From NCBI RefSeq assembly GCF_000213785.1, contig NC_015557.1, forward strand, positions 1,488,776-1,552,775: 64,000 nucleotides of DNA. The letters are read 5' to 3'. Shown in pieces: positions 1-5,925 of this stretch. Position 1 is the first letter of the stretch. Every line of letters starts with the position of its first letter. The DNA comes from Hydrogenobaculum sp. 3684. GTDB taxonomy: Bacteria > Aquificota > Aquificia > Aquificales > Aquificaceae. The position numbers and the translations under genes are program-made. The notes below the pieces were generated by a model. It had not been told where the DNA came from. It saw only the letters and a list, made by a program, of their open reading frames with translations, and made no database searches.

Positions 1-61
1 GATCTATACTCTTATAGCTTTCTTTTAATCTTGAAAGATTTGGTAGCGCTATTGTACGCAT
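1..61 (-). CDS. Partial membrane-operon gene, possibly GspM-like (N-terminal 20 residues)
   Basis: An ATG on the minus strand at 61 opens a frame that runs off the left edge of the window and begins MRTIALPNLSRLKES. It overlaps the last 13 bases of the GspL-like gene. An AGGTGG Shine-Dalgarno lies about 7 nt upstream, so the start is convincing although only 20 codons are visible. Position directly after a GspL-like gene suggests the GspM-type partner of a type II secretion or type IV pilus inner-membrane platform. That role is inferred from gene order only. Confidence 0.55.
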   Translation of the reverse strand, partial: MRTIALPNLSRLKESYKSID

Positions 62-1200
62 AGGTATTCCACCTTCATATTTATACTATATAATTTTTGC
101 ATATTCTCTGATATAGGAGATTCTAAGTTGAAATTCTTTAAACACTTATCTTTTGAAAAGCCCTCTAAAACTTTAAAAGGCTCTTTAGTGTTTATAATAA
201 GAGATGCTTCAGGGGTACTTGGGTGCAATGATTTTATATCTATCTGCGTGATATAATCGCCTTTTTGAAGGTGAGAGGCTATATCATCAAGCACAAATAT
301 AGGATCAATTTTTGCTATGGTGTTTTTGTAATCTTTTAAAAACGATTTTTCATAGTGCTTTTTTGGGGTTTCTTCGGTGCTCAATTTACTTTTTATAAAG
401 GGTTTTAGTTTTTTATCAAGGTATGTAATTTTTTCTATGTTTTCTTGGTAGTATCTGTGGTTTACATAAAGAGCACCAGCATATCCTATAAGAAAGTATA
501 TTATTATCCTAAACACCAAATCTTCGTTTATTCTAAAAGCCCTAAACCTTTTGTAAGGCTTTAAATCTATGTACTTTATATAGTCTAAGAAAATGGGATA
601 GCTTTTTGGTGTTTTTTTTACAACGCTATTATCTAAATCCAAATCCTCATAAGAGATAACGCTTTTAATGTCAAAATCGCTAAGCCCTTTTATAAAAAGA
701 TCAAGATAGTCTTTTGAAAACGTATGCAGCTGAAGATAGCTATAAAGTCCCTCTTTTGATACTGCTAGTATGTTGTATATATCATCTTCTTTGTATATCA
801 AAATACTGTTTTCGTCCACTTTAAAGCAAAGAGGTTCCACCAATACGTAGTTAAACTCAAAATTCTTTTTCACATCTTCTAAGATGCTTGAAGGATAGGC
901 AAATATGTTTACTTTCATCGTGTTTTCATATACTTTTGCTACGTTAAAAGTAAAATCCATACTCTCATCTTGGTATATATCCTCTACATAGTTTTTTACA
1001 ATGCTTTTTAAGTTTTCGTAAGAGGTTTTAGGAAAGCTCTCTTTTGAGTAAAAGATATCTTTGGAAGATATTACAAGCACCTTTTTGGTAAAAACACCTT
1101 TATTGTTTGGTATTGAAATAGTTTTTACGCTTTTATCAACTTCGTAATATTCTTTTTTTCCGTTTTTATAAAAGCATATATACATATTTTCTAACAGCAC
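49..1200 (-). CDS. GspL/PilM-like bitopic inner-membrane protein
   Basis: This 383-residue protein has a cytoplasmic N-terminal part (about 1-225), one hydrophobic helix at about 229-250, and a C-terminal domain of about 130 residues that would face the periplasm. That layout matches GspL of type II secretion and fused PilM/PilN proteins, where the cytoplasmic actin-like part binds the assembly ATPase and the outer part contacts GspM. Sequence similarity is faint, so the family call is tentative. The longest frame uses GTG at 1200; an ATG six codons in (1185) is an alternative. The downstream gene overlaps its end by 13 bp, which fits a GspL-GspM operon. An extended -10 at 1248-1256 could drive it. 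Confidence 0.5.
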   Translation of the reverse strand: MLLENMYICFYKNGKKEYYEVDKSVKTISIPNNKGVFTKKVLVISSKDIFYSKESFPKTSYENLKSIVKNYVEDIYQDESMDFTFNVAKVYENTMKVNIFAYPSSILEDVKKNFEFNYVLVEPLCFKVDENSILIYKEDDIYNILAVSKEGLYSYLQLHTFSKDYLDLFIKGLSDFDIKSVISYEDLDLDNSVVKKTPKSYPIFLDYIKYIDLKPYKRFRAFRINEDLVFRIIIYFLIGYAGALYVNHRYYQENIEKITYLDKKLKPFIKSKLSTEETPKKHYEKSFLKDYKNTIAKIDPIFVLDDIASHLQKGDYITQIDIKSLHPSTPEASLIINTKEPFKVLEGFSKDKCLKNFNLESPISENMQKLYSINMKVEYLCVQ

Positions 1201-1247
1201 TTATATAAGGTATCAATGTATAAAAAATAAAATCCTAGCATGATTTT

Positions 1248-1256
1248 ATTATATCA
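1248..1256 (-). promoter_or_regulatory. Extended -10 promoter for the GspL-like operon
   Basis: On the minus strand this reads TGA-TATAAT, a perfect extended -10. Predicted transcription starts near 1241, leaving a leader of about 40 nt before the GTG at 1200. No clear -35 is needed or seen. Confidence 0.45.
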
Positions 1257-1274
1257 TAGCATTAGATATTTACA

Positions 1275-1347
1275 TGGGTTGCGGGGGGATCGAACCCCCG
1301 ACCTACGGATTAAGAGTCCGTTGCTCTACCGACTGAGCTAGCAACCC
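1275..1347 (-). tRNA. tRNA-Lys (anticodon CTT)
   Basis: The minus strand folds into a complete cloverleaf. The acceptor stem is GGGTTGC/GCAACCC, the D arm is GCTC/GAGC, and the anticodon stem is ACGGA/TCCGT with loop CTCTTAA, so the anticodon is CTT. The T arm is GGGGG/CCCCC with loop TTCGATC. The discriminator base is A and the 3' CCA is not encoded, so it must be added after transcription; a CCA-type nucleotidyltransferase is encoded at 16236-17825. It reads lysine codon AAG. Confidence 0.97.
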
Positions 1348-1357
1348 TTATTATATA

Positions 1358-1366
1358 ATTATATCA
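1358..1366 (-). promoter_or_regulatory. Extended -10 promoter for tRNA-Lys, sharing the hldC stop codon
   Basis: The minus strand reads TGA-TATAAT, and the TGA of this extended -10 is the stop codon of hldC. Transcription should begin near 1351, leaving about a 4-nt leader for RNase P to remove. Confidence 0.5.
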
Positions 1367-1840
1367 CTTTTCACAGTAAAGCTCTATTATCTTTTGAATA
1401 ATCTTAGATGTGGATGTATCGTAATCAAATTTTATTGTATTTACACTACCTCCGTTTGAAAGTACTATATCTGCTCCTACTATGTTTTCTATGTTCCAAT
1501 CTGCTCCTTTTATAAGCACATCTGGTTTTATAGCTTTTATAAGATTATAAGGTGTGTCTTCTTCAAAGATAACAACTATATCAATAGGTTTTAACTGACT
1601 AAGCACATACGCCCTTTGTTCTTGGGGTACTATGGGTCTTTTATCTCCTTTTATACGTTTTATAGAGTTATCGGAATTTAGCCCTACTATCAATATATCT
1701 CCGTAGGTTTTGGCTATGTTTAAATACTTTACATGCCCAGCATGTATTATATCAAAGCATCCATTTGTAAAAACTATCTTCTTATTTTGAGATTTATAAT
1801 CCTCTATCCTTTTTACCGCCTCTTCCAATGTATAAATCAT
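1364..1840 (-). CDS. rfaE2: D-glycero-beta-D-manno-heptose 1-phosphate adenylyltransferase
   Basis: This 158-residue nucleotidyltransferase transfers AMP from ATP to heptose 1-phosphate, giving ADP-heptose for the lipopolysaccharide inner core. The nucleotide-binding loop GCFDIIHAGH (residues 27-36, with the HxGH signature) and the C-terminal STSKII motif are both present. It is the stand-alone form of the C-terminal HldE domain; no heptose kinase lies beside it. The start is an ATG with no Shine-Dalgarno, and a TATAAT box ends 8 nt upstream. Together with kdsA at 24834 it shows that the organism makes a heptose/Kdo-containing LPS core. Confidence 0.93.
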   Translation of the reverse strand: MIYTLEEAVKRIEDYKSQNKKIVFTNGCFDIIHAGHVKYLNIAKTYGDILIVGLNSDNSIKRIKGDKRPIVPQEQRAYVLSQLKPIDIVVIFEEDTPYNLIKAIKPDVLIKGADWNIENIVGADIVLSNGGSVNTIKFDYDTSTSKIIQKIIELYCEK

Positions 1841-1848
1841 AAGAATTA

Positions 1849-1854
1849 ATTATA
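1849..1854 (-). promoter_or_regulatory. -10 box just upstream of hldC (near-leaderless)
   Basis: A perfect TATAAT on the minus strand ends 8 nt before the hldC ATG. The mRNA would therefore carry at most one or two untranslated bases. Confidence 0.4.
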
Positions 1855-1880
1855 CACTCTAAGTGGTTTTTTGATATAAT

Positions 1881-1922
1881 GAAGTCTGTCACGTTTTATG
1901 TATTCACGATGTAGCCAACTTA
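1881..1922 (+). repeat. Partial copy (right half) of an 85-bp dispersed repeat
   Basis: This block shares AAGTCTG, TTTATGT and TTCACGATGTAG with the right halves of the copies at 3523-3607 and 27815-27899. It lies immediately left of the AAA-ATPase-like gene, so that gene has repeat sequence on both sides in the same orientation. A shared GGTTTTTTGATAT string also occurs beside both flanking copies (1865 and 3623 areas). Confidence 0.6.
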
Positions 1923-1940
1923 ACCTTATAAAAAAGGCTG

Positions 1941-1949
1941 TGGTATAAT
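1941..1949 (+). promoter_or_regulatory. Extended -10 for the AAA-ATPase-like gene, leaderless
   Basis: The sequence TGG-TATAAT ends 6 nt before the ATG at 1956, and there is no Shine-Dalgarno. A weak -35 (TTAACC at 1920-1925) sits 18 nt upstream. Transcription should start on or next to the A of the ATG. Confidence 0.6.
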
Positions 1950-1955
1950 CACATT

Positions 1956-3491
1956 ATGAAGCTTTTACCAATAGGTATACAAACCTTTGAAAAAATAAGA
2001 AATAGCAACTATTACTATGTAGATAAAACAATGTTTGTTAAAAAATTAGAAAACGGTGGATATTACTTTCTATCTCGTCCCAGAAGATTTGGAAAATCTC
2101 TTTTTCTTGATACCTTAAAAGAAGCTTTTTCTGGCAACAAAGAACTTTTTAAAGGGTTATATCTATATGATAATTGGGATTGGGATAAGAAATATCCTAT
2201 TATAAAAATAAGCTTTGCAAGTGGAAATATAAGAACTTCAGATATTTTATTGGATCTAATGACATCTCAAGTAAATAGGATATCAGAAAAAGAACAGATA
2301 AACTTAAAAGAAAAGCGTCCAAGCCAAATGTTTTTAGAACTTATCCAAAAACTATACGAAAAATACAACCAACAAGTAGTAGTACTCATAGATGAGTATG
2401 ATAAACCAATATTAGATGCGATAGAGAATATAGAAGTAGCAAAAGAAAATAGAGAAATATTGAAAGATTTTTATTCGGTGTTAAAAGATGCAGATCCTTA
2501 TCTAAAACTTGTATTCCTAACAGGTGTATCAAGGTTTTCAAAAGTGTCAATATTTAGCGGTTTAAACCAGTTAAACGATATTACTATAGACCCAAGCTTT
2601 GCAACTGTTTGCGGTTATACCCAATCTGAGCTTGAAAATGTTTTTGAAGATAGATTGAAAGATTTTGATAAAGAGAAGATAAAAGAGTGGTATAACGGCT
2701 ATAGTTGGCTTGGAGAGAGCGTTTACAATCCTTTTGATATATTGCTTTTGTTTGATAAGAAAATGTTTAAACCTTACTGGTTTGAAACAGGAACACCCAC
2801 ATTCCTTATTAAGATGTTTATGAAAAATAAATACTATCTACCAGAACTTGAAGACCTTGAAGTAGGAGAAGAGATTTTATCAAACCTTGATGTGGATAAT
2901 ATAAGGATAGAAAATCTTTTGTTTCAAGCTGGTTATCTTACCATAAAAGAGTTTAAAACAAAAGGCAACAAAAACTTATATACACTATCTTTTCCAAACC
3001 TTGAAGTAAAAATGAGTTTTAACGACTTTTTCTTAGGCTATGTGATAGAAAATATTTCTTTAAAAGATAAAACTGAAATAGGTCTAATAGAGGCTTTTGA
3101 GAATAGACAAGTAGAAAAATTAAAAGACATCTTACATAGATTTTTTGCAAGCATTCCACATGATTGGTATAGGAAAAACGATATAGATTCTTATGAGGGT
3201 TTTTATGCATCTATCGTATATGCACTTTTTAACGGAGCAGGGCTAAATGTAATAGCAGAAGATAACACAAACAAAGGCCAGATAGATCTTAGTGTCTTTA
3301 ACCAAGACAGCGTTTATATAATAGAGTTTAAGGTAGTAGAGGACAAAGAGAAAGGAAATGCTTTAAAACAGATAAAAGATAAAAAGTATTATGAGAAGTA
3401 TATAGGCAAGTACCAAAAGATCTATCTAATAGGGATAGAGTTTAGCAAGAAAGATAAGAACATTGTGGGTTTTGAGTGGGAGAAGATATAG
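1956..3491 (+). CDS. AAA-ATPase-like protein with C-terminal PD-(D/E)XK nuclease domain (DUF1703 type)
   Basis: This 511-residue protein has the typical opening of the AAA-ATPase_like family (LPIGIQTFEKIR, then YYVDKT). A Walker A-type loop, SRPRRFGKSLFL, lies near residues 40-51 and a Walker B-like VVLIDEYDKP near 142-151. The C-terminal 110 residues end in a PD-(D/E)XK fold, with QIDLSVF and IIEFKV supplying the acidic residues and lysine. The family is widespread, often multicopy, and of unproven function; it is suspected to act in mobile-element or phage conflict. It is monocistronic, starts at a leaderless ATG, and is flanked by repeat copies, so lateral movement is likely. Confidence 0.85.
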   Translation: MKLLPIGIQTFEKIRNSNYYYVDKTMFVKKLENGGYYFLSRPRRFGKSLFLDTLKEAFSGNKELFKGLYLYDNWDWDKKYPIIKISFASGNIRTSDILLDLMTSQVNRISEKEQINLKEKRPSQMFLELIQKLYEKYNQQVVVLIDEYDKPILDAIENIEVAKENREILKDFYSVLKDADPYLKLVFLTGVSRFSKVSIFSGLNQLNDITIDPSFATVCGYTQSELENVFEDRLKDFDKEKIKEWYNGYSWLGESVYNPFDILLLFDKKMFKPYWFETGTPTFLIKMFMKNKYYLPELEDLEVGEEILSNLDVDNIRIENLLFQAGYLTIKEFKTKGNKNLYTLSFPNLEVKMSFNDFFLGYVIENISLKDKTEIGLIEAFENRQVEKLKDILHRFFASIPHDWYRKNDIDSYEGFYASIVYALFNGAGLNVIAEDNTNKGQIDLSVFNQDSVYIIEFKVVEDKEKGNALKQIKDKKYYEKYIGKYQKIYLIGIEFSKKDKNIVGFEWEKI

Positions 3492-3498
3492 TGTATAA

Positions 3499-3517
3499 GT
3501 TCATATAGAATATGAAC
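3499..3517. repeat. Perfect 8-bp inverted repeat after the AAA-ATPase-like gene
   Basis: GTTCATAT and ATATGAAC are separated by AGA, starting 8 nt after the preceding stop codon. There is no T-run, so it is a weak candidate terminator. It may instead be an operator or part of the adjoining repeat element. Confidence 0.5.
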
Positions 3518-3522
3518 AGAAT

Positions 3523-3607
3523 GCGTGAGCACGTTTCAAATGCCCGTCTTCTTAACAGACACTTATTATACGATAAGTTTGCTAAGGTTTTATGTGTTCA
3601 CGATGTA
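3523..3607 (+). repeat. 85-bp dispersed repeat, copy B
   Basis: This copy aligns end to end with 27815-27899. Shared blocks include GTGAGCACGTTTCA, AGACACTTATTATACGA and TTTATGTGT. The centre is an imperfect hairpin with arms ACTTAT/ATAAGT around TATACG, extended outward by CTTA...TAAG. The ends are near-inverted (CGTGAGCAC against CGTGAACAC). It resembles a small non-autonomous element (MITE- or REP-like) with no coding capacity. Confidence 0.7.
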
Positions 3608-3706
3608 GTAAACTTGTACAGCGGTTTTTTGATATGGTGATGGTTTTCATATTGTATTCATTATGTTTATGTTAATTTATGTTTAAGATTATCTTTGGAG
3701 GTTTTT

Positions 3707-4816
3707 ATGAAAAACACTATACTTAGAAAAGGTAGTGTAGCTGTTGCTGTCTTAGGTATTGGAGCGCTTTTAAGCGCTTGTGGTGTAGGAGGTGGTTCAG
3801 GCTCTTCGTCTAGTTCTGGTAGTGGTTTTACTACAACAAGCGCTTACATCCAAGATGATGCTTCTAATTTTCCAAACGTAACAGTAGGTATATACAGTAT
3901 ATCTCTTGCTAATACTGGAGATGGTAATGCTTGCGTTTTGTTTAGTAGCTTTACTCCAGTTTATATAAATCTTGCTAGCTTATCGGGTATTGCCCAGTAT
4001 ATAAGTACAACTGCCTGTCCGTCCGATAGTGCTTACAATAGGCTTGATATAGTTCTTTCAAATACAGTAAGTGTTATTGAACCAGTTACTTATAGCTCTA
4101 CTATGTGTACACTCACTTCTTACAATCCAAATGCTAATTCAAATGTTACACTGCCAAATACTGTAAACTGTGGGAGTGGTTCTTCATGTACGCTTGATAT
4201 GACTGGAAACATCGGTGCACTATCAGGTACAAACTCCTACGTAGATATTGATTTTGATTTAAAAGATAGTTATATGATTACATCTGGTACTAACTGCCAA
4301 TTTAGCTTTGCTACAAGGCCTATAACCATGGAAAATGAAAATGAGCCATCCAATGTTATGCTAAGGCTAAGAGGATATGTAAGCAACTTATCTACTACCG
4401 CTTTTAATATTGTAAAAGATGATAATTCTTATACTGTAGTGTATAGCTCGCTAACCTCAAGCGTATCTAGTCTTCTTCAAAGCGCTTCTTCTAATAGTTT
4501 AAAAGTGGCTGTAGTGTGCAGTAGCTTTACAAACAATATATGCAGCGCATCCCTTATAACTCAAACAGTAGGTGGTTTTTATAATAGCTATTATAATAGC
4601 TATACAAATGGCTATTTAACGTTGGCAAAAGAAGACAGCACTACTTTAGTCACAATTCCTCTTTTTAACCCTGTTATTTACCCACTTTCTATGACTTGGA
4701 GCTCATTTACAGTAGGCAGTAGCTATCTTCTTGATGTGAACACATGCAGCGCATCAAACTGTGCTTCTAATGTATACTTTACTGGAAATATTATGCTAGA
4801 AGATGACAACAACTGA
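3707..4816 (+). CDS. Cysteine-rich exported lipoprotein (DUF4382-like)
   Basis: The ATG at 3707 is preceded by GGAGG with a 5-nt spacer; an in-frame TTG at 3695 lies on the Shine-Dalgarno and is rejected. The 369-residue product starts with a lipoprotein signal whose lipobox is LLSAC (Cys25), followed by a Gly/Ser linker of about 15 residues. The body is rich in Ser, Thr and Asn and contains ten further cysteines, an even number that suggests disulfides in the periplasm or at the surface. The first half (NVTVGIYSISL, then a polar strand pattern) resembles DUF4382, seen in secreted prokaryotic lipoproteins. Function is unknown. It stands alone and ends at a strong terminator. Confidence 0.75.
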   Translation: MKNTILRKGSVAVAVLGIGALLSACGVGGGSGSSSSSGSGFTTTSAYIQDDASNFPNVTVGIYSISLANTGDGNACVLFSSFTPVYINLASLSGIAQYISTTACPSDSAYNRLDIVLSNTVSVIEPVTYSSTMCTLTSYNPNANSNVTLPNTVNCGSGSSCTLDMTGNIGALSGTNSYVDIDFDLKDSYMITSGTNCQFSFATRPITMENENEPSNVMLRLRGYVSNLSTTAFNIVKDDNSYTVVYSSLTSSVSSLLQSASSNSLKVAVVCSSFTNNICSASLITQTVGGFYNSYYNSYTNGYLTLAKEDSTTLVTIPLFNPVIYPLSMTWSSFTVGSSYLLDVNTCSASNCASNVYFTGNIMLEDDNN

Positions 4817-4832
4817 TTAGTTCATATAGTTG

Positions 4833-4862
4833 GCCCCTTGGCTTTTTGCCTCGGGGCTTTTA
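4833..4862 (+). terminator. Rho-independent terminator of the lipoprotein gene
   Basis: A 5-bp GCCCC/GGGGC stem (4833-4837 with 4853-4857) encloses an inner GGC/GCC stem around a TTTTT loop and is followed by CTTTTA. It lies 17 nt after the stop codon. Confidence 0.8.
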
Positions 4863-4885
4863 AAAATATAATTTTATGTAATTTT

Positions 4886-5905
4886 TTAAACTTGCACTTC
4901 TTCTAAAGAAATCTCTTTGGCTTTTTCAAGATTACTTAGTTCTAGCGCTATGCTGTCTAAGAGCTTATATAAGGATGTATGCATATCATCGTACAATTTA
5001 CAACCAGAGGCGTACTTATGACCACCGCCACCAAGACGCTGGGCTATTTTAGATACATCTACAGACTCTTCTTTGCTTCTTAAAGATACGCGCCAAAACG
5101 TAGACCCATCTTCTTTTTTGGTTTCTATCATAGCAAAAGCCACATAAACCCCTTCTAATCTTCTTGGATAATTTACAAGCCCTTCGGTGTCTTCGTAAAG
5201 AGCCCCTGTTTCTTCTATCATACTTTGAGTTATAACGATACCGGCGGTTTTTCCGCTGTGGAATATCTCAAGGTTTTCTAGGGCTTTGCTTATAAGTCTT
5301 AGCTTTGCTAAGCTCTCTCTTTCTCCAAAGTTTTTCCAGACGTAGTTTGGTTCTACTCCATAAGCGCATAAAGAAGAGGCTGCATCAAAAACTTCTTTTG
5401 TGGTATTGGAATACCTAAAAAATCCAGTATCTGTGCAAAGACCAGTGTAAAGGCACAGAGCGATATCTTTGTCTATGAGGTCTTTGTTTATGTATTTTAA
5501 AAGCTCATACACCAAAAGTGTAGTGGAAGCACATGTGAAATCTATAAAATCGTAAAGCCCATAGAAATCCCCACCCACATGATGGTCGATGCGGGCTTTG
5601 AGATGTGAGGATATTTCAAAATTGGCTCTTTTAAAGCCAGCTGCATCTACTATTATAGCCAAATCAAAGGTTTTGCCTTCCAAGTCCTTTGGATGAAGGA
5701 CTTCGTTTACCCTTGGTAAAAACTGGGCAAACTTTGGTATATTGTCTTTGCAAAAGACATATACATCTTTATTTAGCTTTTTTAAAAAAATATAAAGTGC
5801 CAATGCACTGCCAAGAGTATCGCCATCTGGGTTCTCATGACAAACCAAGAGTATACTACCGTTCTCTTCCAAAAGTTTGTTGGCAAGAGGAACTACTCGT
5901 TCCAT
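4886..5905 (-). CDS. nrnA: DHH/DHHA1 phosphoesterase, NrnA-type oligoribonuclease/pAp phosphatase
   Basis: The 339-residue protein is a DHH-superfamily metal-dependent phosphoesterase. NrnA enzymes degrade 2-5 nt RNA and dephosphorylate pAp. Motif I is HENPDGDTLGS (residues 23-33), the DHH motif is RIDHHVGGD near 106-114, and a CTDTGFFRYSNT motif follows. The DHHA1 RNA-binding motif RLGGGGHKYASG is near residues 291-302. Length fits NrnA (about 310-340). It is the last gene of the glyQ-led operon, starting 20 nt after ppsA with a GGATGGAG ribosome site. Other DHH phosphodiesterases are possible, but length and motif order favour NrnA. Confidence 0.88.
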   Translation of the reverse strand: MERVVPLANKLLEENGSILLVCHENPDGDTLGSALALYIFLKKLNKDVYVFCKDNIPKFAQFLPRVNEVLHPKDLEGKTFDLAIIVDAAGFKRANFEISSHLKARIDHHVGGDFYGLYDFIDFTCASTTLLVYELLKYINKDLIDKDIALCLYTGLCTDTGFFRYSNTTKEVFDAASSLCAYGVEPNYVWKNFGERESLAKLRLISKALENLEIFHSGKTAGIVITQSMIEETGALYEDTEGLVNYPRRLEGVYVAFAMIETKKEDGSTFWRVSLRSKEESVDVSKIAQRLGGGGHKYASGCKLYDDMHTSLYKLLDSIALELSNLEKAKEISLEEVQV

Positions 5906-5925
5906 AAAAAATACTCCATCCTATA

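Noticed and set aside
3695..3706. TTG start adding four residues to the lipoprotein
   Set aside because: It overlaps the GGAGG ribosome site that serves the ATG at 3707, and the signal peptide is normal from that ATG.
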